Assembly (NCBI GenBank): GCA_051653625.1
Contig: JBOFWM010000105.1
Coordinates: 1 to 33,910 of the forward strand
Origin: SFDP01 sp051653625
GTDB lineage: Bacteria > Bacillota > Clostridia > Lachnospirales > Lachnospiraceae
Direction: 5' to 3'
Length of the DNA: 33,910 bases
The notes beneath the pieces are model-generated. The model did not search any database. It was not told the origin of the DNA and saw only the letters and a program-made list of their open reading frames with translations. A program made the translations under genes and the position numbers. Of this stretch, positions 8,357-14,121 are shown one piece after another (position 1 is the stretch's first letter; each line of letters starts with the position of its first letter).

Positions 8357-9043
8357 TTATTCCTCAATTCTGCTTTCCATTTGAATCTGTTTTGCAATTG
8401 CAAAATTTCGTGTTGTGATGTTCGCCACTTTTGCTTTTAAAAATCTTTTAATTTCATCCGTTTCATTTACAGTCCAAACAGAACACTCTAAATGAAATTT
8501 TTTCATACAATCCACCAATTCTTCATTATAAAATGCAAAATTCATATTGAACCCTTTTAATTCATATTTTTCTGATTGTTGTATAAAATCAAACAATTCC
8601 TGCTTTATTGCTTCTTTATCTACTATATTTTTTTGAGATGCATCGCTAACTGCACTCGATATTGTTTCAATGTTTAAGTACACATCTACTCCTTGCAACT
8701 GATTATTCTCTTTTTTTATTTTTTTAAGATTCACCGTTCCAGTATAAATCAATTGCTTTTCCACTCCCATCTCTTTTGCTAATTGAAATATTTCATCTTC
8801 TAAATCATGTTCTTTCAAGTCACAATTTATTTTTGCTTTTGGATAGTTTCTTAATACTCCAAAAACATTTTTCAATTCTAATACATGTTCTTTTGTTTCA
8901 TCATGCGATAGAATTAGTTTATTCTCTTGTTTTCTTATATCTACTTCTATACATTCTGCTTCCATCTTTAATGCATACTCTACAAACTCTATAGAGTTAT
9001 CAGGTGTATGGTCACATCCAGAATGTGCTGTTATCATAGTCAT
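8357..9043 (-). CDS. Divergent cytoplasmic glycerophosphodiester phosphodiesterase-like protein
   Basis: A 228-residue protein without signal peptide, first gene of the operon. It has the GDPD TIM-barrel layout. His7 is in AHSG, and IEVDIRKQENKLILSHDE supplies Glu33, Asp35 and His47, matching the metal- and acid-base residues of UgpQ/GlpQ. A late WTVN motif also fits. Family enzymes split glycerophosphodiesters into sn-glycerol-3-phosphate and an alcohol. It differs from canonical sequences: the usual HRG is HSG, ENT is DNS, the EIK-like metal motif is DLK, and the final TD-x-P is TTRN. Activity on another phosphodiester is possible. The ATG at 9043 is chosen over 9037 and 9050 because AGAGG lies 8 bases before it. 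Coupling to an importer recalls the E. coli ugp operon, where ugpQ serves the same purpose. Confidence 0.8.
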   Translation of the reverse strand: MTMITAHSGCDHTPDNSIEFVEYALKMEAECIEVDIRKQENKLILSHDETKEHVLELKNVFGVLRNYPKAKINCDLKEHDLEDEIFQLAKEMGVEKQLIYTGTVNLKKIKKENNQLQGVDVYLNIETISSAVSDASQKNIVDKEAIKQELFDFIQQSEKYELKGFNMNFAFYNEELVDCMKKFHLECSVWTVNETDEIKRFLKAKVANITTRNFAIAKQIQMESRIEE

Positions 9044-9103
9044 AATTCATACCTCTTTGTTTTCTTTTGTTTTTTGCACTTTTCAAAGTCTAACAAAAAG
9101 AAA

Positions 9104-9153
9104 ATATTACAACTATCAATTTTTCGTAAGTTTAATGTAAGTTTAGCGTAAAG
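9104..9153 (-). promoter_or_regulatory. Pho-box-like promoter: three 11-bp direct repeats upstream of a -10 box
   Basis: On the minus strand three consecutive 11-base units read TTTACGCTAAA (9152-9142), CTTACATTAAA (9141-9131) and CTTACGAAAAA (9130-9120). The core TTAC recurs exactly every 11 bases. Ten bases further is a -10 box TAATAT (9104-9109), and no good -35 box is present. This is the layout of PhoB-activated promoters in E. coli (11-bp direct repeats about 10 bases before the -10 box), and CTTACATTAAA resembles the Pho-box unit. Activation of the operon by an OmpR/PhoB-type regulator is inferred. Confidence 0.65.
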
Positions 9154-9159
9154 ATAAAT

Positions 9160-9170
9160 TTTACATTGAA
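9160..9170 (+). promoter_or_regulatory. Single copy of the repeat motif facing the plus-strand operon
   Basis: TTTACATTGAA lies on the plus strand, 7 bases beyond the minus-strand repeat array and 14 bases before the -35 box of the divergent operon. It matches CTTACATTAAA at 9 of 11 positions. It may let the same regulator act on both operons, but a single half-site is weak evidence. Confidence 0.3.
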
Positions 9171-9184
9171 ACCTCCATATTTCC

Positions 9185-9213
9185 TTGACATTCGACATAT
9201 TACTTGTTATTAT
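9185..9213 (+). promoter_or_regulatory. Sigma-A promoter of the 149-residue protein / PHP hydrolase operon
   Basis: TTGACA (9185-9190), a 17-base spacer and TATTAT (9208-9213). Transcription should start near 9220, about 29 bases before the first ATG. Confidence 0.85.
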
Positions 9214-9248
9214 CCAAATTAAATTTTTATATACGGAGGAACTTTATT

Positions 9249-9698
9249 ATGAATAAAATAATGTGTTTTTCAGGTAGCCTTACAGAAGGATATATCGGAA
9301 ATATTACCTATTCTTTTTTTCTAGAAAAAATATATCATTCTTTAAAAATAGAATTATCGTATAGCAATCCTAAACTTATCAATCCTTCTAAAGAACTTAT
9401 TACAAAAATTTCTTTTACATATAAAGCACATTACCCAACATGCACCGTAGTTCCTTTTGATGATATTTATCCTTCTTTAAAAACAGAATTACAGCTATGT
9501 GCATTTTTAAATAATGAATTTCTTGGAAATAGCCATTCTCCTTCCATTCCTAAAATAATCTTTACTTCTAAAAATGAAGCTTCTTATGGAAGTATTCCAA
9601 AAGAAGCCATAACGGGACAACTTTTAATTATTCTTAATTGTTTTCAAGTAATAAATGATACTACAAATTATATAATCACAATCTTTGGTGAAGAATAG
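9249..9698 (+). CDS. Uncharacterised 149-residue protein, partner of the PHP hydrolase
   Basis: The ATG at 9249 has GGAGGA 8 bases upstream; an in-frame ATG at 9204 lies upstream of the predicted transcription start and is rejected. The protein has no signal peptide or membrane segment. It starts MNKIMCFSGSLTEGYIGNITYSF and continues with alternating short hydrophobic and polar stretches suggesting a beta-rich fold. No known motif is recognised. It ends 9 bases before the PHP hydrolase gene, so the two are co-transcribed and probably act together. Divergence from an importer/phosphodiesterase operon suggests a role in handling the same substrate, perhaps as accessory or binding subunit. No function is assigned. 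Confidence 0.75.
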   Translation: MNKIMCFSGSLTEGYIGNITYSFFLEKIYHSLKIELSYSNPKLINPSKELITKISFTYKAHYPTCTVVPFDDIYPSLKTELQLCAFLNNEFLGNSHSPSIPKIIFTSKNEASYGSIPKEAITGQLLIILNCFQVINDTTNYIITIFGEE

Positions 9699-9707
9699 GA
9701 GCCTATA

Positions 9708-10646
9708 ATGAATTCATATTTCTTCAAAAGAATTGAACTACACAATCATACAAAAGAGTCAGATGGTGAAATGACTCCTGAAAAATTAGCTGACTATTTG
9801 GAATCTTGCGAGATTTATAATTTTTCACTGACTGACCACAATACAATTTCTGGTTTAGAAAAATTGAAATATCATCTTGCAAATTCTAAGCAAGAATTTA
9901 TCTCAGGTTGTGAACTAACAACTTATTATGGACATATTTTATGCCATAATATTACTTCTTATATTCCTTGGCACGATATTTCAAAAAACAATGCAGATTG
10001 TTTATTTGACCGTGTTCATGCACAAAATGGTATTGTAGGACTTGCTCATCCTTGTAGTATTGGTTCTCCACTTTCAAATGGCTTACACTTTGAAATGAAA
10101 ATACATGATTATAATAAATTGGATTTTATTGAAATAATTAATAATCAACATCCATTTTTCCCAACAAATGAGAATGCAATACATTTATGGAAAAATTTAT
10201 TTCATAAGAAATATTCCATTGCACCTGTAAGTGGCATGGATCTTCATCGAGAAGTAAATATGAGCAACTATTTTACTACCTATATGATTCTTCCAAAATT
10301 TATGGAGAATTCTCCCTTAGGTATTCAATTAGACTATGCTATTAAAAATCTTCTTACATGTGTTACAAAAGCTCCTTTGTTATATGCTTTTTCAGATAAG
10401 AAATTCTTGCATATCAAACAACCTAATTATAAATTTCCTCAAAAAAAAGCATTACTTTTAGAAAATCATCATCAATCTTTTTGCATAACATTGAATGACA
10501 CTGATATTTCTATTCCTTGGGAAATTCTCCCTTTTAAAACATCAGACTTTATTACACTTTCTTTATTTAATGAAGAACAATCCACAAAACAACTAGAAGC
10601 AATTTTTTGTATTGGTGATAAAAGGCGGTCACATTTTTTCCTGTGA
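9708..10646 (+). CDS. PHP-domain metal-dependent hydrolase (CehA/McbA-like)
   Basis: A 312-residue cytoplasmic protein. All PHP metal-binding motifs are in order: LHNHT (His12, His14), Asp19, TDHNT (Asp43, His44), GCELT (Glu69), a His near 76-80 (GHILCHN), AHP (His114) and SGMDLH (Asp178, His180). PHP enzymes use two or three metals to hydrolyse phosphate mono- or diesters; the CehA/McbA branch also includes other hydrolases. The C-terminal 100 residues carry no recognised motif. AGGAG lies 6 bases before the ATG. Context beside a phosphodiesterase-like enzyme and importer suggests a phosphoester substrate (inferred). The last seven codons and the stop are embedded in a GC-rich terminator hairpin. 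Confidence 0.85.
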   Translation: MNSYFFKRIELHNHTKESDGEMTPEKLADYLESCEIYNFSLTDHNTISGLEKLKYHLANSKQEFISGCELTTYYGHILCHNITSYIPWHDISKNNADCLFDRVHAQNGIVGLAHPCSIGSPLSNGLHFEMKIHDYNKLDFIEIINNQHPFFPTNENAIHLWKNLFHKKYSIAPVSGMDLHREVNMSNYFTTYMILPKFMENSPLGIQLDYAIKNLLTCVTKAPLLYAFSDKKFLHIKQPNYKFPQKKALLLENHHQSFCITLNDTDISIPWEILPFKTSDFITLSLFNEEQSTKQLEAIFCIGDKRRSHFFL

Positions 10647-10652
10647 CCGCCT
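10623..10652. terminator. Bidirectional terminator overlapping the PHP hydrolase stop codon
   Basis: Arms AGGCGGTCACA (10623-10633) and TGTGACCGCCT (10642-10652) form an 11-bp perfect stem with an 8-base loop. The PHP gene stop (10644-10646) lies inside the right arm. On the minus strand the stem is followed by TTTTAT, so it also ends transcription from the convergent response regulator gene, 108 bases upstream on that strand. The plus-strand T tract is weaker. Confidence 0.8.
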
Positions 10653-10759
10653 CAAATATTTTCATACTGCAACTTATATTCGTTATATCTACAATATACT
10701 ATTTATTTTTCCTATGCATATTTTTTTAATGAATTATTTACAACAACGTTTTCATCATA

Positions 10760-11434
10760 TTAAGCTTCAAATTTATAACCTAATCCCCAAATCGTTTTAA
10801 TATAATCTCCTTTATCTCCAATCTTACTTCTCACTTTTTTTACATGGGTATCTATTGTTCTAGCATCTCCGAAATAATCATAATTCCAAACACAATTTAG
10901 AATTTTCTCTCTTGATAATGCAATTCCTCTATTCTCCATAAAATATGTCAACAATTCAAATTCTTTATAACTTAATTCTATTGGTTGATCATCGACCTTT
11001 ACTTGATGCGCTGATTTATCAACAACAATACCGCCAAATTCTAAGATATTATTTTCCTCTGCTTTATTGCTTCTTCGTAAAATCGCTTCTACTCTTGCTA
11101 CTAGAATTTTAGGACTAAAAGGTTTTGATATATATTCATCTACACCTAATTCAAATCCTAAAAGTTCATCCCTCTCATCACTTTTAGCAGTGAGCATTAT
11201 AATAGGTACCTTCGAAAAAGCTCTAATTTCTCTACATACCTGCCATCCATCTAACTTTGGCATCATAACATCTAATATAACTAATTGAATATCTTGATTT
11301 TCAAAAAATATATCTAAACATTCATTTCCATCTGCCGCCTCTAGAACATCATATTTGCTCTTTATTAGAAAGTCTTTTACTAACTTACGCATTCTTGCTT
11401 CATCATCAACTACTAATATCTTTTGGTTTTCCAT
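10760..11434 (-). CDS. OmpR/PhoB-family response regulator
   Basis: A 224-residue two-component regulator. The receiver domain (1-118) has the acidic pair Asp10-Asp11, phospho-acceptor Asp55 in LVILDVMMPKLDGW, Thr82 and Lys104 in SKPF. A winged-helix DNA-binding domain (about 127-224) ends RTIDTHVKKVRSKIG...IWGLGYKFE. Such regulators bind direct repeats of about 10-11 bp, like those at 9120-9152. No histidine kinase gene follows; instead a terminator and the convergent PHP gene lie downstream. The nearest kinase is at 2070-3545 on the same strand. A perfect 8-bp inverted repeat lies in its promoter region. Whether it is the phosphate regulator PhoB/PhoP cannot be told from sequence. Confidence 0.93.
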   Translation of the reverse strand: MENQKILVVDDEARMRKLVKDFLIKSKYDVLEAADGNECLDIFFENQDIQLVILDVMMPKLDGWQVCREIRAFSKVPIIMLTAKSDERDELLGFELGVDEYISKPFSPKILVARVEAILRRSNKAEENNILEFGGIVVDKSAHQVKVDDQPIELSYKEFELLTYFMENRGIALSREKILNCVWNYDYFGDARTIDTHVKKVRSKIGDKGDYIKTIWGLGYKFEA

Positions 11435-11473
11435 TCTATCACCTCTTCACATAGGATTTTATTCTTTACATTT

Positions 11474-11501
11474 TTATCATACTATCAAATTATTATGATA
11501 A
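11474..11501 (-). promoter_or_regulatory. Perfect 8-bp inverted repeat upstream of the response regulator gene
   Basis: TTATCATA (11474-11481) and TATGATAA (11494-11501) are separated by 12 bases. They lie 40-67 bases before the start codon, within AT-rich sequence that also holds -10-like hexamers such as TATGAT. It looks like an operator; there is no T tract, so a terminator is unlikely. Confidence 0.45.
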
Positions 11502-11521
11502 TTCTGTGAATAAATATTCAA

Positions 11522-12082
11522 TTATTGTTGAATTAATATTTCTTTTTCTCGTTCTCTAATTTTTGCTTCTCTTTCATTCAATTCTTCTTCCCACTCTGCG
11601 TATTGATTAATAATTGCAGTTCTATAATTAATCATATTTGGATTTTCACTTGTTATCGTGATATAAACCATTGCTAATGCCAAAATAATTAACCCTATAT
11701 TTAGTATAATCGAATTTTTTAAGTATTGTGCTTTTTTATCTGGCATCTTTTTTTCATTTTTTACAATTTCTCTCTTTGGCTTTAATACTTTATGTTTGTC
11801 ATTAAAAATATGATAAAGAGGAATATCTCTAATAATTATATTTTCCGACTTTGATTCTACTAATATATTTCTCAATTTTTTCAAATAATAATATCCTACA
11901 GGTGTTTTAAAATAATGTTCCTCAATTGCTTTATTATATATTTTTAAAACCGTTCCAATTTCTTTAAAATCTATACGTTTTTCTAAGAAATCAATTGTTT
12001 TCAATTCCATTCTTGCTAATTTTGCATCTTCCTCTGAAGCAAATACAAATCCATTTACAACTAACTTTTTATTTTCTTCCAT
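11522..12082 (-). CDS. Uncharacterised single-pass membrane protein with C-terminal coiled coil
   Basis: A 186-residue protein. A soluble N-terminal part of about 120 residues is followed by one hydrophobic segment (about 123-143, ILNIGLIILALAMVYITI) and a charged Glu/Arg-rich C-terminal helix (EEELNEREAKIREREKEI) likely to form a coiled coil. No signal peptide or known domain is recognised. It lies 87 bases upstream of the response regulator gene on the same strand. A GGA lies close to the ATG, so the ribosome binding site is weak. Confidence 0.7.
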   Translation of the reverse strand: MEENKKLVVNGFVFASEEDAKLARMELKTIDFLEKRIDFKEIGTVLKIYNKAIEEHYFKTPVGYYYLKKLRNILVESKSENIIIRDIPLYHIFNDKHKVLKPKREIVKNEKKMPDKKAQYLKNSIILNIGLIILALAMVYITITSENPNMINYRTAIINQYAEWEEELNEREAKIREREKEILIQQ

Positions 12083-12144
12083 TCCTAAACCGTACCCTTC
12101 ATAAATAATTATAACTATTAAAAATTATACCATAGTATAACATG

Positions 12145-12242
12145 AAAAAAAACACTGAATTAATCAGTGTTTAGGTATGTAGACAAAGCAAGAGCCGTCG
12201 CATCTTCGCTTTGATGCAACGGCTCAATTTCATAAAAGTTAT
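12145..12242 (-). ncRNA. Candidate small RNA of about 95 nucleotides next to ssrA
   Basis: The transcript would start near 12242 from the promoter at 12248-12276. It would fold a GC-rich hairpin (arms GAGCCGT/ACGGCTC and GCATC/GATGC at 12192-12225, one mismatch) and end at a strong terminator (arms AAACACTGA/TCAGTGTTT, 12150-12172) followed by eight T residues on the minus strand. No open reading frame of useful length or ribosome binding site is seen, and no known RNA family is recognised. The compensated, GC-rich stem in AT-rich sequence supports a structured RNA. Confidence 0.5.
12150..12172 (-). terminator. Terminator of the candidate small RNA
   Basis: A 9-bp stem AAACACTGA/TCAGTGTTT with a 5-base loop, then an uninterrupted T tract on the minus strand. 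It is separate from the ssrA terminator at 12443-12482, so it needs another transcript upstream. Confidence 0.8.
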
Positions 12243-12247
12243 ATTTA

Positions 12248-12276
12248 ATAGTATGAGTAGATCATACCATGAACAA
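12248..12276 (-). promoter_or_regulatory. Promoter of the candidate small RNA, with inverted repeat in the spacer
   Basis: On the minus strand TTGTTC (12271-12276), a 17-base spacer and TACTAT (12248-12253). A 6-bp inverted repeat, GTATGA (12251-12256) and TCATAC (12262-12267), overlaps the -10 box and spacer and could be an operator. Confidence 0.5.
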
Positions 12277-12442
12277 TTAATGCGCTTATTTCTAGTTATA
12301 CGAATCTAACATCAGCCTTTTTTCTTATCGGTATTCTTATATAAATCTCATTTGAGAAGAATAAAGTTGAAAGTGAAGTCGTGTGTGAAAAAATGTTTAA
12401 TCTTTTCGTGAATAGAATTATTGTTTATAACCTTGCTGGCAA

Positions 12443-12482
12443 AGAAAAAACAGTATCCCTGGATGAAACATTGGATACTGTT
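12443..12482 (-). terminator. Terminator of ssrA
   Basis: A 10-bp perfect stem (AACAGTATCC, 12449-12458; GGATACTGTT, 12473-12482) with a 14-base loop is followed by a run of T on the minus strand. It begins 20 bases past the tmRNA 3' end. Confidence 0.85.
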
Positions 12483-12501
12483 CGATTGCATAGTGCTAAA
12501 A

Positions 12502-12836
12502 TGGACCAGATGGGAGTCGAACCCATGTCCGAAGCCCCATCCCCTGTACTTCTACAAGCTTAGTTTAATAGTTTTCATTCCCTCCTATACCGGGTATTAA
12601 ACACCCCAATATATTCAGTAGCTTCATAATACGCCTATATACGCAAAGCTTAGTATATATCGTTTCCTATCTAAGTTGATGCCAGGTTCTTAAAGGATAG
12701 GTGCAATAAGTCTGACAGCTGCCGCTAGGCAGCGTAAGCTAAATTTTCTTCAGCGTTTAATTTAATTTTACCATTAACGTTTGGCAACGGCTTGCTTCTC
12801 CAGCTTCAAAAACCCCGTCGAAACCTTGACTGGCCC
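12502..12836 (-). ncRNA. ssrA: Transfer-messenger RNA (tmRNA)
   Basis: The 5' end GGGCCAG (from 12836) pairs with 3' CTGGTCC (to 12503), followed by discriminator A at 12502. The T arm (GGTTCGACTCC) and the 5' GGTTTCGACGGGG element are diagnostic. The length is about 335 nucleotides. The tag reading frame ends at TAG (12725-12727) and encodes the C-terminal degradation signal NAEENLAYAA; in the same frame it may begin at the Gly codon 12770-12772 (GKIKLNAEENLAYAA). The 3' CCA is not encoded and must be added by the CCA enzyme. tmRNA with SmpB releases ribosomes stuck on messages lacking a stop codon and tags the product. smpB is nearby at 13638. Confidence 0.97.
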
Positions 12837-12846
12837 TTATATATTT

Positions 12847-12875
12847 ATATTACTCATTATTGCCCAAAAGGTCAA
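12847..12875 (-). promoter_or_regulatory. Sigma-A promoter of ssrA
   Basis: On the minus strand TTGACC (12870-12875), a 17-base spacer and TAATAT (12847-12852). The -10 box lies 10 bases before the mature tmRNA 5' end, so little or no leader is removed. Confidence 0.85.
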
Positions 12876-12901
12876 CCCTTATCTACAAATCTATTTTTTT
12901 A

Positions 12902-12930
12902 TTGTGTTTTTCTTCATAGTTTCATATAAT
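12902..12930 (+). promoter_or_regulatory. Sigma-A promoter of the TrkA-C-domain membrane protein gene
   Basis: TTGTGT (12902-12907), a 17-base spacer and TATAAT (12925-12930), divergent from the ssrA promoter. Transcription should start near 12937. Confidence 0.75.
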
Positions 12931-12955
12931 AAAAAAAACGAAAAGGAAAAATACT

Positions 12956-13651
12956 ATGGAAATTATTAACGCACTTCTTTTACTTGCAGTTGCAATTATA
13001 CTTTACAATATACTTTTAAAAGTATTTACTGTTTTATTTCAATTAACCGGTCTTACAAAAGAAAAGGCACGAATGCAGACAATTTCACTTTTAACAAATT
13101 CTGGCTTCACTACTACAGAAAGTGAAGTAATTATGATCGGTCCTCAAAGAAGACGTTTAGCAAAAATTGCAATGTTGACAGGATATACTTTTGCTGTATT
13201 AATTATTTCTGTTCTATCAAATATCTTTTTTACATTAAATCAAGCAGAACTTCAAAACACATTATTAGGAGTTGTTTATACTTGTATTTTTTTGCTCATT
13301 TTTTATGTGTTATCAAAACTTATTTTTATTCAAAATTTTTTCAATAAATTGATAGAAGAAGTAGGCACGCGAATTATTTTTGGAAAAGATTCAAATATCT
13401 TAATTGTCATCGATCTAATTAAAGAAAATGCTATGGTTGAAGTAATTATCAAGCATCTTCCAAAAGAACTAGAAGGAAAAAATTTGTTTGAAGCCAATTT
13501 AAAAGTAAATCATCAAATTCAAGTATTGTGGATTACAAGAAATCAACAAACGCTTGAATTAATCGATGGGAATACAATTATTCAAACTGGTGATCAAGTA
13601 TTATTATTTGGCGATTATAAAGAAATTAAACAATTATTTATAAATTCTTGA
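12956..13651 (+). CDS. Membrane protein with C-terminal TrkA-C (RCK-C) domain
   Basis: A 231-residue protein with three hydrophobic segments (about 3-27, 72-92 and 102-122). A conserved cytoplasmic loop, GLTKEKARMQTISLLTNSGFTTTESE, follows the first segment. The C-terminal 70 residues (VIIKHLPKELEGKNLFEANLK...IQTGDQVLLFGD) match the TrkA-C domain, which binds small ligands such as cyclic di-AMP in potassium channels and transporters. There is no pore-forming selectivity sequence, so it is probably a regulatory or accessory membrane protein. It is convergent with smpB and the two coding ends overlap by 14 bases. Confidence 0.8.
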   Translation: MEIINALLLLAVAIILYNILLKVFTVLFQLTGLTKEKARMQTISLLTNSGFTTTESEVIMIGPQRRRLAKIAMLTGYTFAVLIISVLSNIFFTLNQAELQNTLLGVVYTCIFLLIFYVLSKLIFIQNFFNKLIEEVGTRIIFGKDSNILIVIDLIKENAMVEVIIKHLPKELEGKNLFEANLKVNHQIQVLWITRNQQTLELIDGNTIIQTGDQVLLFGDYKEIKQLFINS

Positions 13652-14102
13652 TTTTAAAGTCTTTTTGTGCTTCTCGCTGTTGGTCTTTTTTCGTGATATC
13701 TTGTCTTTTATCATAAAGCTTTTTCCCACGACAAAGACCAATTTCTATTTTTGCTCTTCCATCTTTAAAATATACTTGAAGTGGAACAATTGTGTATCCT
13801 TTTTCTTTCATTTTTCCAACTAATTTTAAAATCTGTGCTTTATGAAGTAATAATTTCTTAGGACGCATTGGATCCTTGTTAAAAATATTTCCTTTTTCAT
13901 ATGGGCTTATGTGTAGCCCATATGCCCATACTTCTCCATTTTCTATACGTATAAAAGATTCTTTAATACTACATTTTCCCATTCTAAGTGATTTTACTTC
14001 TGTTCCATGAAGAACAAGACCTGCTTCAAATTTTTCATCCACAAAATAATCAAAATATGCTTTTTTATTATTTGCAACTAACTTCATATGCTCTTGTTTC
14101 AT
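13638..14102 (-). CDS. smpB: SsrA-binding protein SmpB
   Basis: 154 residues, normal for the family. Conserved features include the NKKAYFDYFVDEKFEAGLVLHGTEVKSLR start, the HISPY motif and the basic tail GKKLYDKRQDITKKDQQRE that enters the mRNA channel. It binds tmRNA and delivers it to stalled ribosomes. It lies 19 bases downstream of rnr, in the common secG-rnr-smpB order, about 800 bases from the tmRNA 5' end. Confidence 0.97.
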   Translation of the reverse strand: MKQEHMKLVANNKKAYFDYFVDEKFEAGLVLHGTEVKSLRMGKCSIKESFIRIENGEVWAYGLHISPYEKGNIFNKDPMRPKKLLLHKAQILKLVGKMKEKGYTIVPLQVYFKDGRAKIEIGLCRGKKLYDKRQDITKKDQQREAQKDFKIKNL

Positions 14103-14121
14103 ATCAAACCTCCATTACTCG

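Noticed and set aside
9120..9153. CRISPR-like short repeat array
   Set aside because: The 11-bp units are contiguous without spacers and sit at a promoter, so a regulator-binding array is the better explanation.
12381..12563. 60-residue open frame near the tmRNA 3' end
   Set aside because: It overlaps the ssrA terminator and the tmRNA T arm, which explain the sequence.
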